A stretch of 64,000 nt of DNA from Urbifossiella limnaea (GCF_007747215.1 NZ_CP036273.1:2526322-2590321), one strand, 5' to 3'. Shown: positions 27,224 through 36,089, counted from the stretch's first letter. Numbers and translations are program-made. The notes: generated by a model not told the origin, from the letters alone.

Positions 27224-28600
27224 ATGCTCGACCCCTACCTCCCCACCGCCGCCGACCCGTGGGACCGCCGCAAGGCCGGTCACCTCCTCCGCCGTACCGG
27301 TTTCGGCCCCACACACGCCGAGCTCGACGCGGCTGTCCGCGACGGGTTTGAGGCGACGATGCGGCGCGTCCTCACCGGCCGCCCGGAGTCGGACGACTTA
27401 GCACGCACGTCCGACTTCATGGCGAGCGAGCGGAGCTTGCCCGCCGGCGCCCCGCTGCCCCGGCTGACGGCGTGGTGGCTCGACCGGATGCTGAAGACGG
27501 CGCACCCGCTCCGCGAGAAGTTGTCACTCTTCTGGCACAACCACTTCGCCACGAGCCACGCCAAGGTCGGCAACGCCCGGTTCATGCTCGGACAGTACCG
27601 CTTGATTCACCGCCACGCGCTGGGCAGCTTCCGCGACCTGCTCATCGAGATGGGCATCGACCCGGCCATGATGGTCTGGCTCGACATTACCGAGAGCGTC
27701 CGCGGCCGGCCGAACGAGAACTACGCCCGCGAACTGATGGAACTGTTCAGCCTCGGCATCGGGAATTACACGGAGACCGACATCCGCGAGGCGGCGCGGG
27801 CGTTCACCGGCTACAAGGTGACCGGCGGCACCGGCGTGTTCACCCCCCGCGAGCACGACCCGACGCCGAAGACGGTGTTCGGCCGCACCGGCGCGTTCCG
27901 CGGCGACGACATCGCCCGCATGTGCCTCGACCACCCGGCGTGCGCCCGCTTCGTGGTGCGGAAGCTGTACCGCGCGTTCGTGAGCGAGGCCGAGCCGCCG
28001 GCCGCCGAGGTGCTAGACGCACTCGCGACGCAGTTCCGCGACAGCGGGTACGACACCGGCCGCGTGGTGGCGACGATTCTGCGGTCGAAGCTATTCTTCA
28101 GCGCGGCAGCGTATCGGCAGCGGATCAAGCCGCCGGTCGAGTTCGCGCTCGGCATCGTCCGCGGGCTCGAAGCGACGGTCGGCACCTTGCCGCTGGCCGA
28201 GGCGCTGCCGGGGCTCGGGCAGGTGCCGTTCGCGCCGCCGTCGGTGAAGGGCTGGGACGGCGGCCCCGCCTGGCTGAACGCCCAGACGCTGCTCGCCCGC
28301 AACAACCTGGCGCTCGCCCTCACCAGCGCGGAGGATTCGCGCTTCGGTCGTCGCAGCGACCCCGCCGCGTTCCTCGCCCGCCACGGTAAGACGACCGACG
28401 TCGAAGTTGTCGATTTCCTCCTCGGCGTGTTCCTCCAGGGCGACGTGCCGGCAGGTTCGCGCGAGCGGTTGCTCGGCTACCTGGAGCAGGCGAAGGGAGT
28501 GCGTCACCCCGGCTACTGGTCCGCCGCCGACGCCGCCGGCCACCGCTCACGCGCCGTCACGCACCTGGTACTGACGCTTCCCGAGTTCCAACTGGATTGA
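27224..28600 (+). CDS. DUF1800 protein
   Basis: A 458-residue member of DUF1800. Family blocks are AGHLLRRTGFGPTHAELDA, EKLSLFWHNHFATSHAKV, NENYARELMELFSLGIGNYT, ARAFTGYKV and FVVRKLYRAFVSE. These proteins are nearly always encoded just before a DUF1501 protein, as here, and are linked to secreted hydrolase systems, but no activity is proven. No signal peptide is seen, which is usual for the family. The start at 27224 is five bases after the previous stop. Confidence 0.9.
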   Translation: MLDPYLPTAADPWDRRKAGHLLRRTGFGPTHAELDAAVRDGFEATMRRVLTGRPESDDLARTSDFMASERSLPAGAPLPRLTAWWLDRMLKTAHPLREKLSLFWHNHFATSHAKVGNARFMLGQYRLIHRHALGSFRDLLIEMGIDPAMMVWLDITESVRGRPNENYARELMELFSLGIGNYTETDIREAARAFTGYKVTGGTGVFTPREHDPTPKTVFGRTGAFRGDDIARMCLDHPACARFVVRKLYRAFVSEAEPPAAEVLDALATQFRDSGYDTGRVVATILRSKLFFSAAAYRQRIKPPVEFALGIVRGLEATVGTLPLAEALPGLGQVPFAPPSVKGWDGGPAWLNAQTLLARNNLALALTSAEDSRFGRRSDPAAFLARHGKTTDVEVVDFLLGVFLQGDVPAGSRERLLGYLEQAKGVRHPGYWSAADAAGHRSRAVTHLVLTLPEFQLD

Positions 28601-28607
28601 AGACGAA

Positions 28608-28729
28608 GACAGGACCGCCACAAAAAGGCACGAAAAGACACAAAAAGAGAACAAAGACGAAGAACGGGTTGAATCTAGGTTCGGTCTTACTTTTTGTGTC
28701 TTTTCGTGCCTTTTTGTGGCCGTCCTGTC
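28608..28729. repeat. 40-bp inverted repeat with A-runs between DUF1800 and DUF1501 genes
   Basis: Left arm 28608-28647 and right arm 28690-28729 are reverse complements with a single mismatch, around a 42-base spacer. The arms are A/T-rich, unlike the surrounding DNA. Both flanking genes run rightward. An RNA hairpin this long would be a strong block or a stability element between the two genes. Confidence 0.8.
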
Positions 28730-28747
28730 TTGAATCGGAGCCCCGCC

Positions 28748-29989
28748 ATGACCGACCGCCGCGAGTTTCTCCGCCGCTCGACGCTGCTCGGGTTCGGCGC
28801 CTCCGTCCCCGGCTTCGTCGGCCGCTCGGCGGTGGCCGCGCCGCCGACCGGTACCGCGGGCAGCCGCGACACCGTCCTGGTCGTGGTCCAGCTCACCGGT
28901 GGCAACGACGGGCTCAACTCCGTCGTGCCGTACCGCAACGCCGACTACTACCGCCTCCGGCCGACCATCGCCGTGCCGCGCGACCAGCTCAAGCCGATCG
29001 GCAACGACCTGGGCTTGCACCCCGGTCTGGACATGCTGGCCCGGCTCTTCAACGACCGCGGCGTCGTCTCGGTCGTGCAGGGCGTCGGCTACCCGAACCC
29101 GAGCCAGTCGCACTTCCGGTCGATGGACGTGTGGCACGCCGCCAGCACCGCCGAGACGCTCACCGAGGGCTGGGTCGGCAAGGCACTCAAGGCGAAATCA
29201 CTGCCCGCGTTCCACCTGACGGCTCCGAACGAGGCCGCACCGCTGGCTCTCGCCGGGGCGCCTGTGCGGGTGCCGTCGGTGGCGTCGCTCGACGACTTCC
29301 GCCTGCGGCTGACCGCCTCCGGGGGTGCCGACACCGCCGCCCAGCGCGGCGTGATGACCGGCGCCGCGCAACCCGCGCCGGACGCCCGTACCCCGGGCCT
29401 GCTCGACTTTGTGGCGCGGACGCAGCTGAACACGTACAGCAGCAGCGACCGCCTCGCCGCGGTCGGCCGGGAGTACCAGCCGAAGGTGCCGTACCCCGAC
29501 ACGCCGTTCGCCAACCGGCTGAAGCTCGCCGCGCAACTCATCGACGCGGGCGTCGGCGCCCGCATCTTCTACGTGTCGCTGGACGGGTTCGACACGCACG
29601 CCGGGCAGGGGGGCGCGGTCGGGGCGCATTCGGCACTGTTGAAGCAGTTCGCGGACGGCGTGTCGTCGTTCTACCGCGACCTGTCCGAGCGCGGGCAGCG
29701 CGAGCGAGTGTGCGTGCTAACGTTCAGCGAGTTCGGCCGGCGGGCGCACGAGAACGGCAGCAAGGGGACCGACCACGGGGCCGGCGCCCCGGTGTTCCTG
29801 GTCGGCGGCAGGGTGAAGGGCGGCGTGGTCGGCGACCACCCTCGAATTGTGAATTTGCAGGACGGAAACCTGCCGCACGCGACCGACTTCCGCCAGGTGT
29901 ACGCGGCCGTACTCGACCGCTGGCTCGGCGTCGACAGCAAGGCGATTCTCGGCGAGGGGTTCCCGCCGCTGGACGTGTTTGCGTCGTAG
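28748..29989 (+). CDS. DUF1501 protein, Tat-exported
   Basis: A 413-residue DUF1501 protein. The start carries a twin-arginine signal, DRREFLRRSTLLGFGASVPG. Core blocks are LVVVQLTGGNDGLNSVVPYR, HPGLDMLARLF, SQSHFRSMDVWH, VSLDGFDTHAGQGGAVG and LTFSEFGRRAHENGSKGTDH, with the Asp/His pattern of the alkaline-phosphatase superfamily. Export through Tat implies it folds, probably with bound metal, before secretion. It is the partner of the DUF1800 protein upstream. The substrate is unknown. Confidence 0.92.
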   Translation: MTDRREFLRRSTLLGFGASVPGFVGRSAVAAPPTGTAGSRDTVLVVVQLTGGNDGLNSVVPYRNADYYRLRPTIAVPRDQLKPIGNDLGLHPGLDMLARLFNDRGVVSVVQGVGYPNPSQSHFRSMDVWHAASTAETLTEGWVGKALKAKSLPAFHLTAPNEAAPLALAGAPVRVPSVASLDDFRLRLTASGGADTAAQRGVMTGAAQPAPDARTPGLLDFVARTQLNTYSSSDRLAAVGREYQPKVPYPDTPFANRLKLAAQLIDAGVGARIFYVSLDGFDTHAGQGGAVGAHSALLKQFADGVSSFYRDLSERGQRERVCVLTFSEFGRRAHENGSKGTDHGAGAPVFLVGGRVKGGVVGDHPRIVNLQDGNLPHATDFRQVYAAVLDRWLGVDSKAILGEGFPPLDVFAS

Positions 29990-29992
29990 TCG

Positions 29993-30070
29993 GGCGAGCG
30001 GCCCGCGTCAGCGGGCTGTTCCGGAGCGCTCCCGCCCTCCGGAACAGCCCGCTGACGCGGGCCGCTCGCC
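29993..30070. terminator. 34-bp perfect hairpin, repeat family A copy 1
   Basis: Arms 29993-30026 and 30037-30070 are perfect reverse complements around ten bases, lying three bases after a rightward stop and six before a leftward stop. The outer 29 bases recur, with one matched change in both arms, at 42079-42157. It fits a bidirectional terminator built from a repeated palindromic element. Confidence 0.8.
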
Positions 30071-30076
30071 ACGGCT

Positions 30077-30637
30077 TTACTTCTTGTTCCCCGTCTCCGT
30101 CAGCTCCATCTTCATCGTCATCGCCATGCCGGCGACCTGGCTCGACATCTCCATCTTGGCGAGGCCCAGCGGCACGTCGTTGCCGACCCACGTCTTCATG
30201 TCCATCGTCACCTCGCCGGCCGGGGTCTTCGTCGTCACCTTCATCTTCACCCACTTCGCGTCGTAGCTCTTGCCGCCGACGGTGACCTTCTCCGTCCCCT
30301 CCCCGGACTTCTCGATCTTGGCGTCGCCCTTCGCCCCGCCGCCGGCCAGGGCCGTCGGGTCGAACGCCTTCGTCAGGTCGATCTTCTGCGTCTGCTTGGG
30401 GATGTCCATGCCGTTCATCTTGCCGGTGATCTCGAGCGTGACCTCCTTGTCGGACACGGCCTTCACCGTGTTCGTGATCGTCCCCTGGATGTCGATCGCG
30501 CCGAACTTCGTGGTCGAGGCGTAGCTGGCGTAGTCGCCGACCTTGGCGTTCTTGTACGGGTTCTGGGCGGCGTCCTGGGCGTGGGCCGCCAGCGGGGCGG
30601 CGACCGCGACCAGGGCGGCGAAGAAGCGGAAACGCAT
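30077..30637 (-). CDS. secreted protein of unknown function
   Basis: A 186-residue protein with signal peptide MRFRFFAALVAVAAPLAAHA. The mature part is mostly beta-strand with alternating Lys and Thr (TLEITGKMNGMDIPKQTQKI, VTTKTPAGEVTMDMKTWVG) and methionine-rich near the end (MAMTMKMELTETGNKK). This recalls small lipocalin or LolA-like exported beta proteins of planctomycetes, but no family can be named. It follows the dehydrogenase gene by 26 bases on the same strand. It is probably periplasmic. Confidence 0.6.
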   Translation of the reverse strand: MRFRFFAALVAVAAPLAAHAQDAAQNPYKNAKVGDYASYASTTKFGAIDIQGTITNTVKAVSDKEVTLEITGKMNGMDIPKQTQKIDLTKAFDPTALAGGGAKGDAKIEKSGEGTEKVTVGGKSYDAKWVKMKVTTKTPAGEVTMDMKTWVGNDVPLGLAKMEMSSQVAGMAMTMKMELTETGNKK

Positions 30638-30663
30638 GAGCAGTCCTCGGGTACGGAGTCGGA

Positions 30664-31728
30664 TCAGCCGATCGCGGCGACGACGGCGTCGCCCATCTGC
30701 GTCGTCGTGGCGGTGCCGCCCAGGTCGGGCGTCTTCACGGCCCCGGCGGCCAGCACCGTCGCCACCGCGGCGCGGACGGCGTCCGCACTCGAGGCGAGGG
30801 TCAGGTGGTCGAGCATCAGTGCCGCGCTCAGCACGGCCGCGAGCGGGTTTGCGATCCCCTTGCCGGCGATGTCCGGGGCGCTGCCGTGGACCGGCTCGAA
30901 CATGCTCGGGAACTTCTTCGTCGGGTTCACGTTCGCCGAGCTGGCCAGGCCGATGCTGCCGGTCACGGCGGCGCTCAGGTCCGTCAGGATGTCGCCGAAC
31001 AGGTTGCTCGCCACCACCACGTCGAACGCCTCGGGCTTGCGCACGAAGTCCATCGCGCAGGCGTCGACGAGCAGGCTGTTCGACTTCACGTCGGGGTAGT
31101 CCTTCCGCACCGCCTCGAAGGCGTGGTCCCACAGGCCCATGCCGTACACCAGGGCGTTCGATTTGGTGATGCTCGTGAGCAGCTTGCGGGGCCGCTTCCG
31201 GGCGGCGTCGAACGCCGCGCGCAAAATGCGCTCGCAGCCGCGGCGGGTGAACACGCTGGTCTGAATCGCCACCTCGTCGGCGGTCTGCGGGTAGAGTTGG
31301 CCGCCGATAGGGGCGTACTCGCCCTCGGTGTTCTCGCGGTACACCAGCATGTCGATCGCGCCCGGCTTCTTGCCGACGAGCGGGCAGGGCACGCCGGCGA
31401 ACAGGTACGCCGGCCGCAGATTCACGTACTGGTCGAACTTCCGCCGCATCGGCAGGAGCAGTTCGTGAACGGTGATCTTGTCCGGCACGCTCGGGTCGCC
31501 GACGGCGCCGAACAGGATGGCGTCGTGCTCGGCCAGCGTGTCCCACCCGTCGGCGGGGAGCATCCGGCCGGTCTGCTTGTAGAAGGCGGTGGACCAGGGG
31601 AGCTTGTTCCAGCTCAGTTCGGCGCGGTCGTGCTTCTTCGCCGCAGCCTCGGCCGCGCGAATGGCCTGGTCGATGACCTCCGGCCCGATGCCGTCGCCGC
31701 CGATGACCGCGATCCGGTGCCCCGCCAT
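30664..31728 (-). CDS. isopropylmalate/tartrate-type beta-decarboxylating dehydrogenase
   Basis: A 354-residue NAD-dependent 2-hydroxyacid beta-decarboxylase. RIAVIGGDGIGPEVIDQ opens the fold, FDQYVNLRPAYLFAGVPCPL and VVYRENTEGEY-like LVYRENTEGEYAPIGGQLYP bind substrate, and DVVVASNLFGDILTDL with FEPVHGSAPDIAGKGIANP binds metal and NAD. The family includes 3-isopropylmalate dehydrogenase (leucine synthesis) and tartrate/malate dehydrogenase. The GVPCPL and SVFTRRGCERIL segments look closer to the tartrate-dehydrogenase branch, and no leuA, leuC or leuD is near, so no gene symbol is given. Confidence 0.82.
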   Translation of the reverse strand: MAGHRIAVIGGDGIGPEVIDQAIRAAEAAAKKHDRAELSWNKLPWSTAFYKQTGRMLPADGWDTLAEHDAILFGAVGDPSVPDKITVHELLLPMRRKFDQYVNLRPAYLFAGVPCPLVGKKPGAIDMLVYRENTEGEYAPIGGQLYPQTADEVAIQTSVFTRRGCERILRAAFDAARKRPRKLLTSITKSNALVYGMGLWDHAFEAVRKDYPDVKSNSLLVDACAMDFVRKPEAFDVVVASNLFGDILTDLSAAVTGSIGLASSANVNPTKKFPSMFEPVHGSAPDIAGKGIANPLAAVLSAALMLDHLTLASSADAVRAAVATVLAAGAVKTPDLGGTATTTQMGDAVVAAIG

Positions 31729-31916
31729 GGAACCCGCCTTGTGGAAGAGGAACGCTACCGCTACAACCCGCGCCGCCGGGCGCCGCCGGAGGGGCCGCCG
31801 CGCGCCCGCGGCCGAATCCGCCCGCCGCGCCTGGACCCTGGACCGCCCGCGGTGAACGATACATCCGGAGGACTGTCGATCCCCTGTGGTGTAGCCGCCC
31901 CCGGAGGCGGGTCAAG

Positions 31917-32558
31917 ATGACCGCACGAGCCCCCACCGCCGCCCGCCGCCTCGCGGTCCTTGCCGCGGCGCTGGCGCTCGCGCCCGGCTGCAAGAGCAAG
32001 GACGGGAGCACCGCGTCCGGCGACACGCGGCCCGACCCGCTCGTGGCCGGCCCGGGGCGCATCCCGCGGCAGAACATCCCGCTTCCCGAGAAGGGCGGCA
32101 CCGCGGGTAACCGCCGCGGCGACCCGCTGCTGGGGGCACCGGTAGCGCGGCCCAACGACCGATCCGGCTACACGAACGACCCCGAGCGCTGGAAGGGTGG
32201 CCCCTACGTGCCCGGCCCCGGCGGCACCCCTGCGGCGTTGACGAACCGGACGAAGGACGACGGCTTCGGCCTGAAGATGGACGGCCACGGCGGCACGCAG
32301 CTGACGCCGACGGGCGGATCGGCCGCCGCGGCGACGAGCGTGCCGAGCGGGGCCGAGTCGCTGTACGCCGAGCTGAAGCGGTACCGCGTGGACCGCGGCG
32401 ACTACACGGTAACGCGCGAGGGCGGGCGGACGCTGTTCCAGGCGCGGGTACCGCTGCCGGACGGGGGCGTCCGCGGCTACACTGGAGCGGGGCCGACCGA
32501 GGCCGACGCGATCCGGCACGCGCTGGAGCAGATGCGGGGCGACCTCGGAGCGCGGTAG
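31917..32558 (+). CDS. predicted lipoprotein of unknown function
   Basis: A 213-residue exported protein. The signal ends in LALAPGC, placing the lipidated cysteine near residue 25. The next 90 residues are Gly/Pro-rich and look unstructured. The last 70 (SLYAELKRYRVDRGDYTVTR, ALEQMRGDL) may form a small alpha/beta domain resembling a double-stranded-RNA-binding-like or BON-like fold, but no family is certain. It is transcribed divergently from the dehydrogenase gene across 188 bases that hold the promoters of both. Confidence 0.55.
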   Translation: MTARAPTAARRLAVLAAALALAPGCKSKDGSTASGDTRPDPLVAGPGRIPRQNIPLPEKGGTAGNRRGDPLLGAPVARPNDRSGYTNDPERWKGGPYVPGPGGTPAALTNRTKDDGFGLKMDGHGGTQLTPTGGSAAAATSVPSGAESLYAELKRYRVDRGDYTVTREGGRTLFQARVPLPDGGVRGYTGAGPTEADAIRHALEQMRGDLGAR

Positions 32559-32582
32559 CGGAACAGGGTTCGTACGTGAAAC

Positions 32583-32604
32583 CCCACCCGTCGCAACGGG
32601 TGGG
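32583..32604. terminator. short bidirectional hairpin
   Basis: A 9-bp perfect stem (32583-32591 with 32596-32604) around four bases lies between the rightward lipoprotein gene and a leftward gene that ends at 32618. Confidence 0.6.
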
Positions 32605-32617
32605 CTTCGTCATTTGG

Positions 32618-33379
32618 TTACGGCTTCACGAACAGGCCGGCGTCGAGTGTCTCGGTGAGCGTGACCTCGCTCGCCTCGCCCTCCAGGTAAAGCTTGCTGT
32701 CGCGCTTCACGACGAACTTGAACGACTGCTTCGTCCCGTTCACGTCCTTGTAGTTACTCGGGTACGTCTCCTGCGCCACCTCGCGGCCGCTCCCCTCATC
32801 GTTCACCGTCTGGTCGTGTCGGACGAGCAGGCCGGTGGTCTTGTCGAAGTAGAGCGTCACGTCGCGACGGCCCTTCGCCGACACCTTGACGCCGAGTGCC
32901 GCCTTGTCGTTCACCAGCATCTCGCCGGCCGGGGCCAGGGTGTAGCCCTTGGCGGCGCCGACGAGCGGGGTGAGCGACGCGAGGTAGCCGGCGTGCTGCT
33001 CCTGTTGGCCCTGGGCGATCTCGTCCTTGCTCATGTCCTTCGTGTCGTTGCCGAACTTGGCCCACCCCTTGTCCCCGGCCAAGACGTTGACGATGCGGAA
33101 CTTCTGGCCGCCGGCCTCGATCTCGATGTCGGCTTTGACCTTGTCGTCGGCGTAGGTCATGATCGTGCCGGTCATCGGCACCTTCATCCCCATGCCGTGG
33201 AACGTGCCGCTGAACGTGACGGAGCCGCCCTTGAACTTGGCGAGGTTCGCGCCCCCGCCGTGGGCCTTGATCGCCTTGTCGACCAGGGCGCGGGCGTCGG
33301 CGGCGTCGTCGCCGCGGGCGGAACTGGTGACCAGCAGAGCGAGCGAGAACGTGAGACCGGCCAGCCGGGTGCGCGTCAT
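32618..33379 (-). CDS. secreted LolA-like fold protein
   Basis: A 253-residue protein with signal peptide MTRTRLAGLTFSLALLVTSSARG. ARALVDKAIKAHGGGANLAK at the mature start, followed by successive beta-strands (VTFSGTFHGMGMKVPMTGTI, DVTLYFDKTTGLLVRHDQTV, QETYPSNYKDVNGTKQSFKF), is the pattern of the LolA/LolB superfamily of periplasmic lipid-binding half-barrels. The close of the chain is EASEVTLTETLDAGLFVKP. It may carry lipids or lipoproteins between membranes, but true LolA cannot be claimed. Confidence 0.6.
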   Translation of the reverse strand: MTRTRLAGLTFSLALLVTSSARGDDAADARALVDKAIKAHGGGANLAKFKGGSVTFSGTFHGMGMKVPMTGTIMTYADDKVKADIEIEAGGQKFRIVNVLAGDKGWAKFGNDTKDMSKDEIAQGQQEQHAGYLASLTPLVGAAKGYTLAPAGEMLVNDKAALGVKVSAKGRRDVTLYFDKTTGLLVRHDQTVNDEGSGREVAQETYPSNYKDVNGTKQSFKFVVKRDSKLYLEGEASEVTLTETLDAGLFVKP

Positions 33380-33458
33380 CGGGAACCTCGTCGCGTGGAG
33401 TTGGGCGAGAGACGCCGGGTGATTCGCCGCGAGACGAGACTTATTGTAGCCGGCCGCG

Positions 33459-35354
33459 TCAGTCGTTCAGTTCGGGCCGCAGGTTCAGGGTGCGGGCGCT
33501 GATGCGCGTCAGGAAGCGGGCCTTCTGCGCCGCCGACAGGTCGTTCGTGTAGCGATCGCGGACGGCCTCCACCCAGCGCACCTTCCGCTCGCCGTAGTCG
33601 GTGGCCACGCGCACCAGCACCGGCCGCGGCTCGCACACCGCCGCCCGTAGCTTCGGCTCGAGCTCGGCCTGTGCCAGCACTTCGACGTAGCCGAGCCCGA
33701 ACGCCTGGGCCAGCGCCCGGTAGTCGATCGCCGCCAGCTGCGTCGCCGTGGTGCGGCGGTACGCCGGCATCTGGAGCATCTGCATGTAGTGGTAGGCGTG
33801 GTCGTCCAGGATCACGAACGTGACCGGGAGCCCCTCGCGGGCCGCGGTACTCATCTCGACGGCGGTCATCAGCATGCAGCCGTCGCCGGTGAGCGTGGCG
33901 ACGCGGCGGCCGTGGTGCACCTTCGCCGCGCCGATCGCCGCGGGGATGCTCCAGCCCATCGCCTGGTTGTCCACCGGGTTGAAGTACGTCCGCGGCCGGC
34001 ACACCCGGTAGAACTCCGCGGCCAGGTGCTCGGTCACCGACACGTCGGTGAACAGCAGCGCGTCCTCGGGCAGCACGCGGCGCAGGGCGGCGACCACGGC
34101 CAGCGGATCGGAGCCGCACCGCGCCGCCGGCACGGAACAGAGCGTGCGGTCGGCGTCCACCTTCAGCCGGCGAATGCGCTCGGTAAGGCGCTGGTCCGGG
34201 GCGCGGCGGAGCTGATCGGCGCAAGCCAGCAGGCGGCCGAGGAAGATGCCGGCGTCGGCGTGGACGCACACGTCGGCGCGCACGGCGCGGCCGAGGTTGC
34301 AGTGGTTCGCGTCGACGTGGATCAGGTGCCGCGGCTGCGGGTTGCCGTAGTACCCGGTCGAGACCTCCGAGTACTTCACGCCGACGGCCAGCACAGTCGT
34401 CACGCCGGTGCGCAGCGGGTGGGCGCGTTCGCCCTCGAACGCCGCTTCCGCCACGGCCGAGGCGTGCGGCCCGTAGCCCCAGCCGACCGCGAGCGGGTGC
34501 GCCTCGCTGATGACCCCCTTGCCCGACACGCTCGTCGCCACGGGCGCTTGCAGCAGCTCGGCGACCGCGGCCAGCTCGCCGGGGTAGTCCATGCAGCCGG
34601 CGCCGGCATAAATGCCCACACGCTGGCGCGGGTCGCGCAGGATGGCGTGGGCACGGGCGAACGCGGCGTCGTCGAACGGCGGGGCGGGGACGGCCGGCGG
34701 CGGGCAGCGGAAGTCGGCCGCCTCGATCAGCAGGTTGTACGGCACCACGACTGCGACCGGGCCGGGCTCGCCGCACACGGCCGTGACGAACGCCTGCCGC
34801 ACGAGCGCGGGAAGCTGCTCGACCGTGCTGACGGGGTAAACCGCCTTGCAGACCGGCCGCAGGATGTCGGCGTTCGGCAGGGCGTGGACCTGGAACGGCT
34901 TGAAGTGCTCGCCGTTCGCCACGTCGCCGACGATCGCTACCACCGGCGACGAGTCGAGCAGCGCCTCACCGAGGCCGGTGAGCGAATTCGTGACGCCGGG
35001 ACCGGGGACGACGCACATCACACCGGGTCGGCCGGTGGTGCGGCCGTAGGCGTCGGCCATGACCGCGGCGCTGAACTCGTGGGTGACCAGCAGGTACGGC
35101 AGGTGCTTCTGCTTGAACGTGTCCCAGAGTTCGTTCCCCTGGGCGCCGGGGATGCCGTACACGCAGCCCGTGCCTTCGAGGAGCAGCGCTTCGGTGAGGG
35201 CGGCGGCGCCGGTCATGCGGCCGAAGACCCAGCCCGGGTGACGGGCGGCCTGGACGCGGGTGAGGGGGTTGGCCGTGGTCGCGGATGCGGCGAGGACGCC
35301 ACCTACGGCCGCGGCGCCTTCGAGCCAGCCCCGTCGGGTGAATCCGCCGGCCAT
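33459..35354 (-). CDS. Tat-exported thiamine diphosphate-dependent enzyme (acetolactate synthase-like)
   Basis: A 631-residue protein of the acetolactate synthase/pyruvate decarboxylase superfamily. Residues 1-38 carry a twin-arginine signal (FTRRGWLEGAAAVGGVLAAS). The N-terminal ThDP domain has CVYGIPGAQGNELWD, the cofactor-activating Glu in LVTHEFSAAVMADAYG and VVPGPGVTNSLTG; the central domain follows; the C-terminal domain has GWSIPAAIGAAKV and TGDGCMLM. In the metal motif the usual Asn-Asn about 27 residues after GDG is Asp-Asp (VILDDHAYH). Cytoplasm-type ThDP enzymes are rarely exported. The start at 35354 is chosen because it opens the signal. The reaction is unknown. Confidence 0.82.
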   Translation of the reverse strand: MAGGFTRRGWLEGAAAVGGVLAASATTANPLTRVQAARHPGWVFGRMTGAAALTEALLLEGTGCVYGIPGAQGNELWDTFKQKHLPYLLVTHEFSAAVMADAYGRTTGRPGVMCVVPGPGVTNSLTGLGEALLDSSPVVAIVGDVANGEHFKPFQVHALPNADILRPVCKAVYPVSTVEQLPALVRQAFVTAVCGEPGPVAVVVPYNLLIEAADFRCPPPAVPAPPFDDAAFARAHAILRDPRQRVGIYAGAGCMDYPGELAAVAELLQAPVATSVSGKGVISEAHPLAVGWGYGPHASAVAEAAFEGERAHPLRTGVTTVLAVGVKYSEVSTGYYGNPQPRHLIHVDANHCNLGRAVRADVCVHADAGIFLGRLLACADQLRRAPDQRLTERIRRLKVDADRTLCSVPAARCGSDPLAVVAALRRVLPEDALLFTDVSVTEHLAAEFYRVCRPRTYFNPVDNQAMGWSIPAAIGAAKVHHGRRVATLTGDGCMLMTAVEMSTAAREGLPVTFVILDDHAYHYMQMLQMPAYRRTTATQLAAIDYRALAQAFGLGYVEVLAQAELEPKLRAAVCEPRPVLVRVATDYGERKVRWVEAVRDRYTNDLSAAQKARFLTRISARTLNLRPELND

Positions 35355-35465
35355 AGATGTCCCTCCGCGCACGTCGGGGCGAATCACGCGGGTTGTATCG
35401 GCAGACGGGGCCGGGAGAATTCGGTGAAGATGGGTGAACCCGCGGCCGTCGGCTAAAACAGCGGG

Positions 35466-36089
35466 ATGCGAACCACTCTTGTCTTGCTACTGCTCGTCGC
35501 CGCCGGCTGCGGCCCCCGCGGTTCCTCGTCCGCACGTTCGAGCGGCACGTCGGACCTGGACTTCCCGGTCGGCGCGTTCAGCCTCACCGATCGCTCGGGG
35601 AGGACAGTCACCGACAAGGACTTACTCGGCAAGGTGTGGGTGGCGTCGTTCGTGTTCACGCGCTGCCTCGGGCCGTGCCCCGCGGTCACCGGCACCGTGA
35701 AGGAACTCCAAGCCGACCTGCGCGAGCTGCCGGACGTGCGCTTCGTGACGTTCACGGTGGACCCGAGCCGCGACAACCCGGACGAGCTGGCGAAGTACGC
35801 CGCGAAGTACGCGGCCGACCCGGAGCGGTGGCTGTTCCTCACCGGCCCGGAGGCGACGGTTCACGCCCTGATGCGCGACCGCTTCAAGCTCGCCGTCGGC
35901 CGCAAAGAAGAGGCGAAGGAGGGCGACGAGTACGACCACAGCACGCGGCTGACGGTGGTCGACAAGAAGGGCGTGATCCGCGCCACGTTCGCGGGGATGC
36001 GCGACGACGCCCGGCCGGACGCGAAAGAAGCGTTCGCGGAGAACCTGACGAAGTTGAAGGAGACGGTACGGCGACTTGTGGCGGAGTAA
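35466..36089 (+). CDS. SCO1/SenC-family copper-binding lipoprotein
   Basis: A 207-residue exported protein with lipobox LLLVAAGC (Cys15). The thioredoxin-like core has FVFTRCLGPCP, the Cys67-x3-Cys71 copper site, DVRFVTFTVDPSRDNPDEL and a distal histidine in EYDHSTRL. SCO proteins load copper into the CuA centre of cytochrome c oxidase or act as thiol-disulfide donors to it. No oxidase gene is close by. It is divergent from the exported ThDP enzyme gene and followed by a strong hairpin. Confidence 0.9.
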   Translation: MRTTLVLLLLVAAGCGPRGSSSARSSGTSDLDFPVGAFSLTDRSGRTVTDKDLLGKVWVASFVFTRCLGPCPAVTGTVKELQADLRELPDVRFVTFTVDPSRDNPDELAKYAAKYAADPERWLFLTGPEATVHALMRDRFKLAVGRKEEAKEGDEYDHSTRLTVVDKKGVIRATFAGMRDDARPDAKEAFAENLTKLKETVRRLVAE

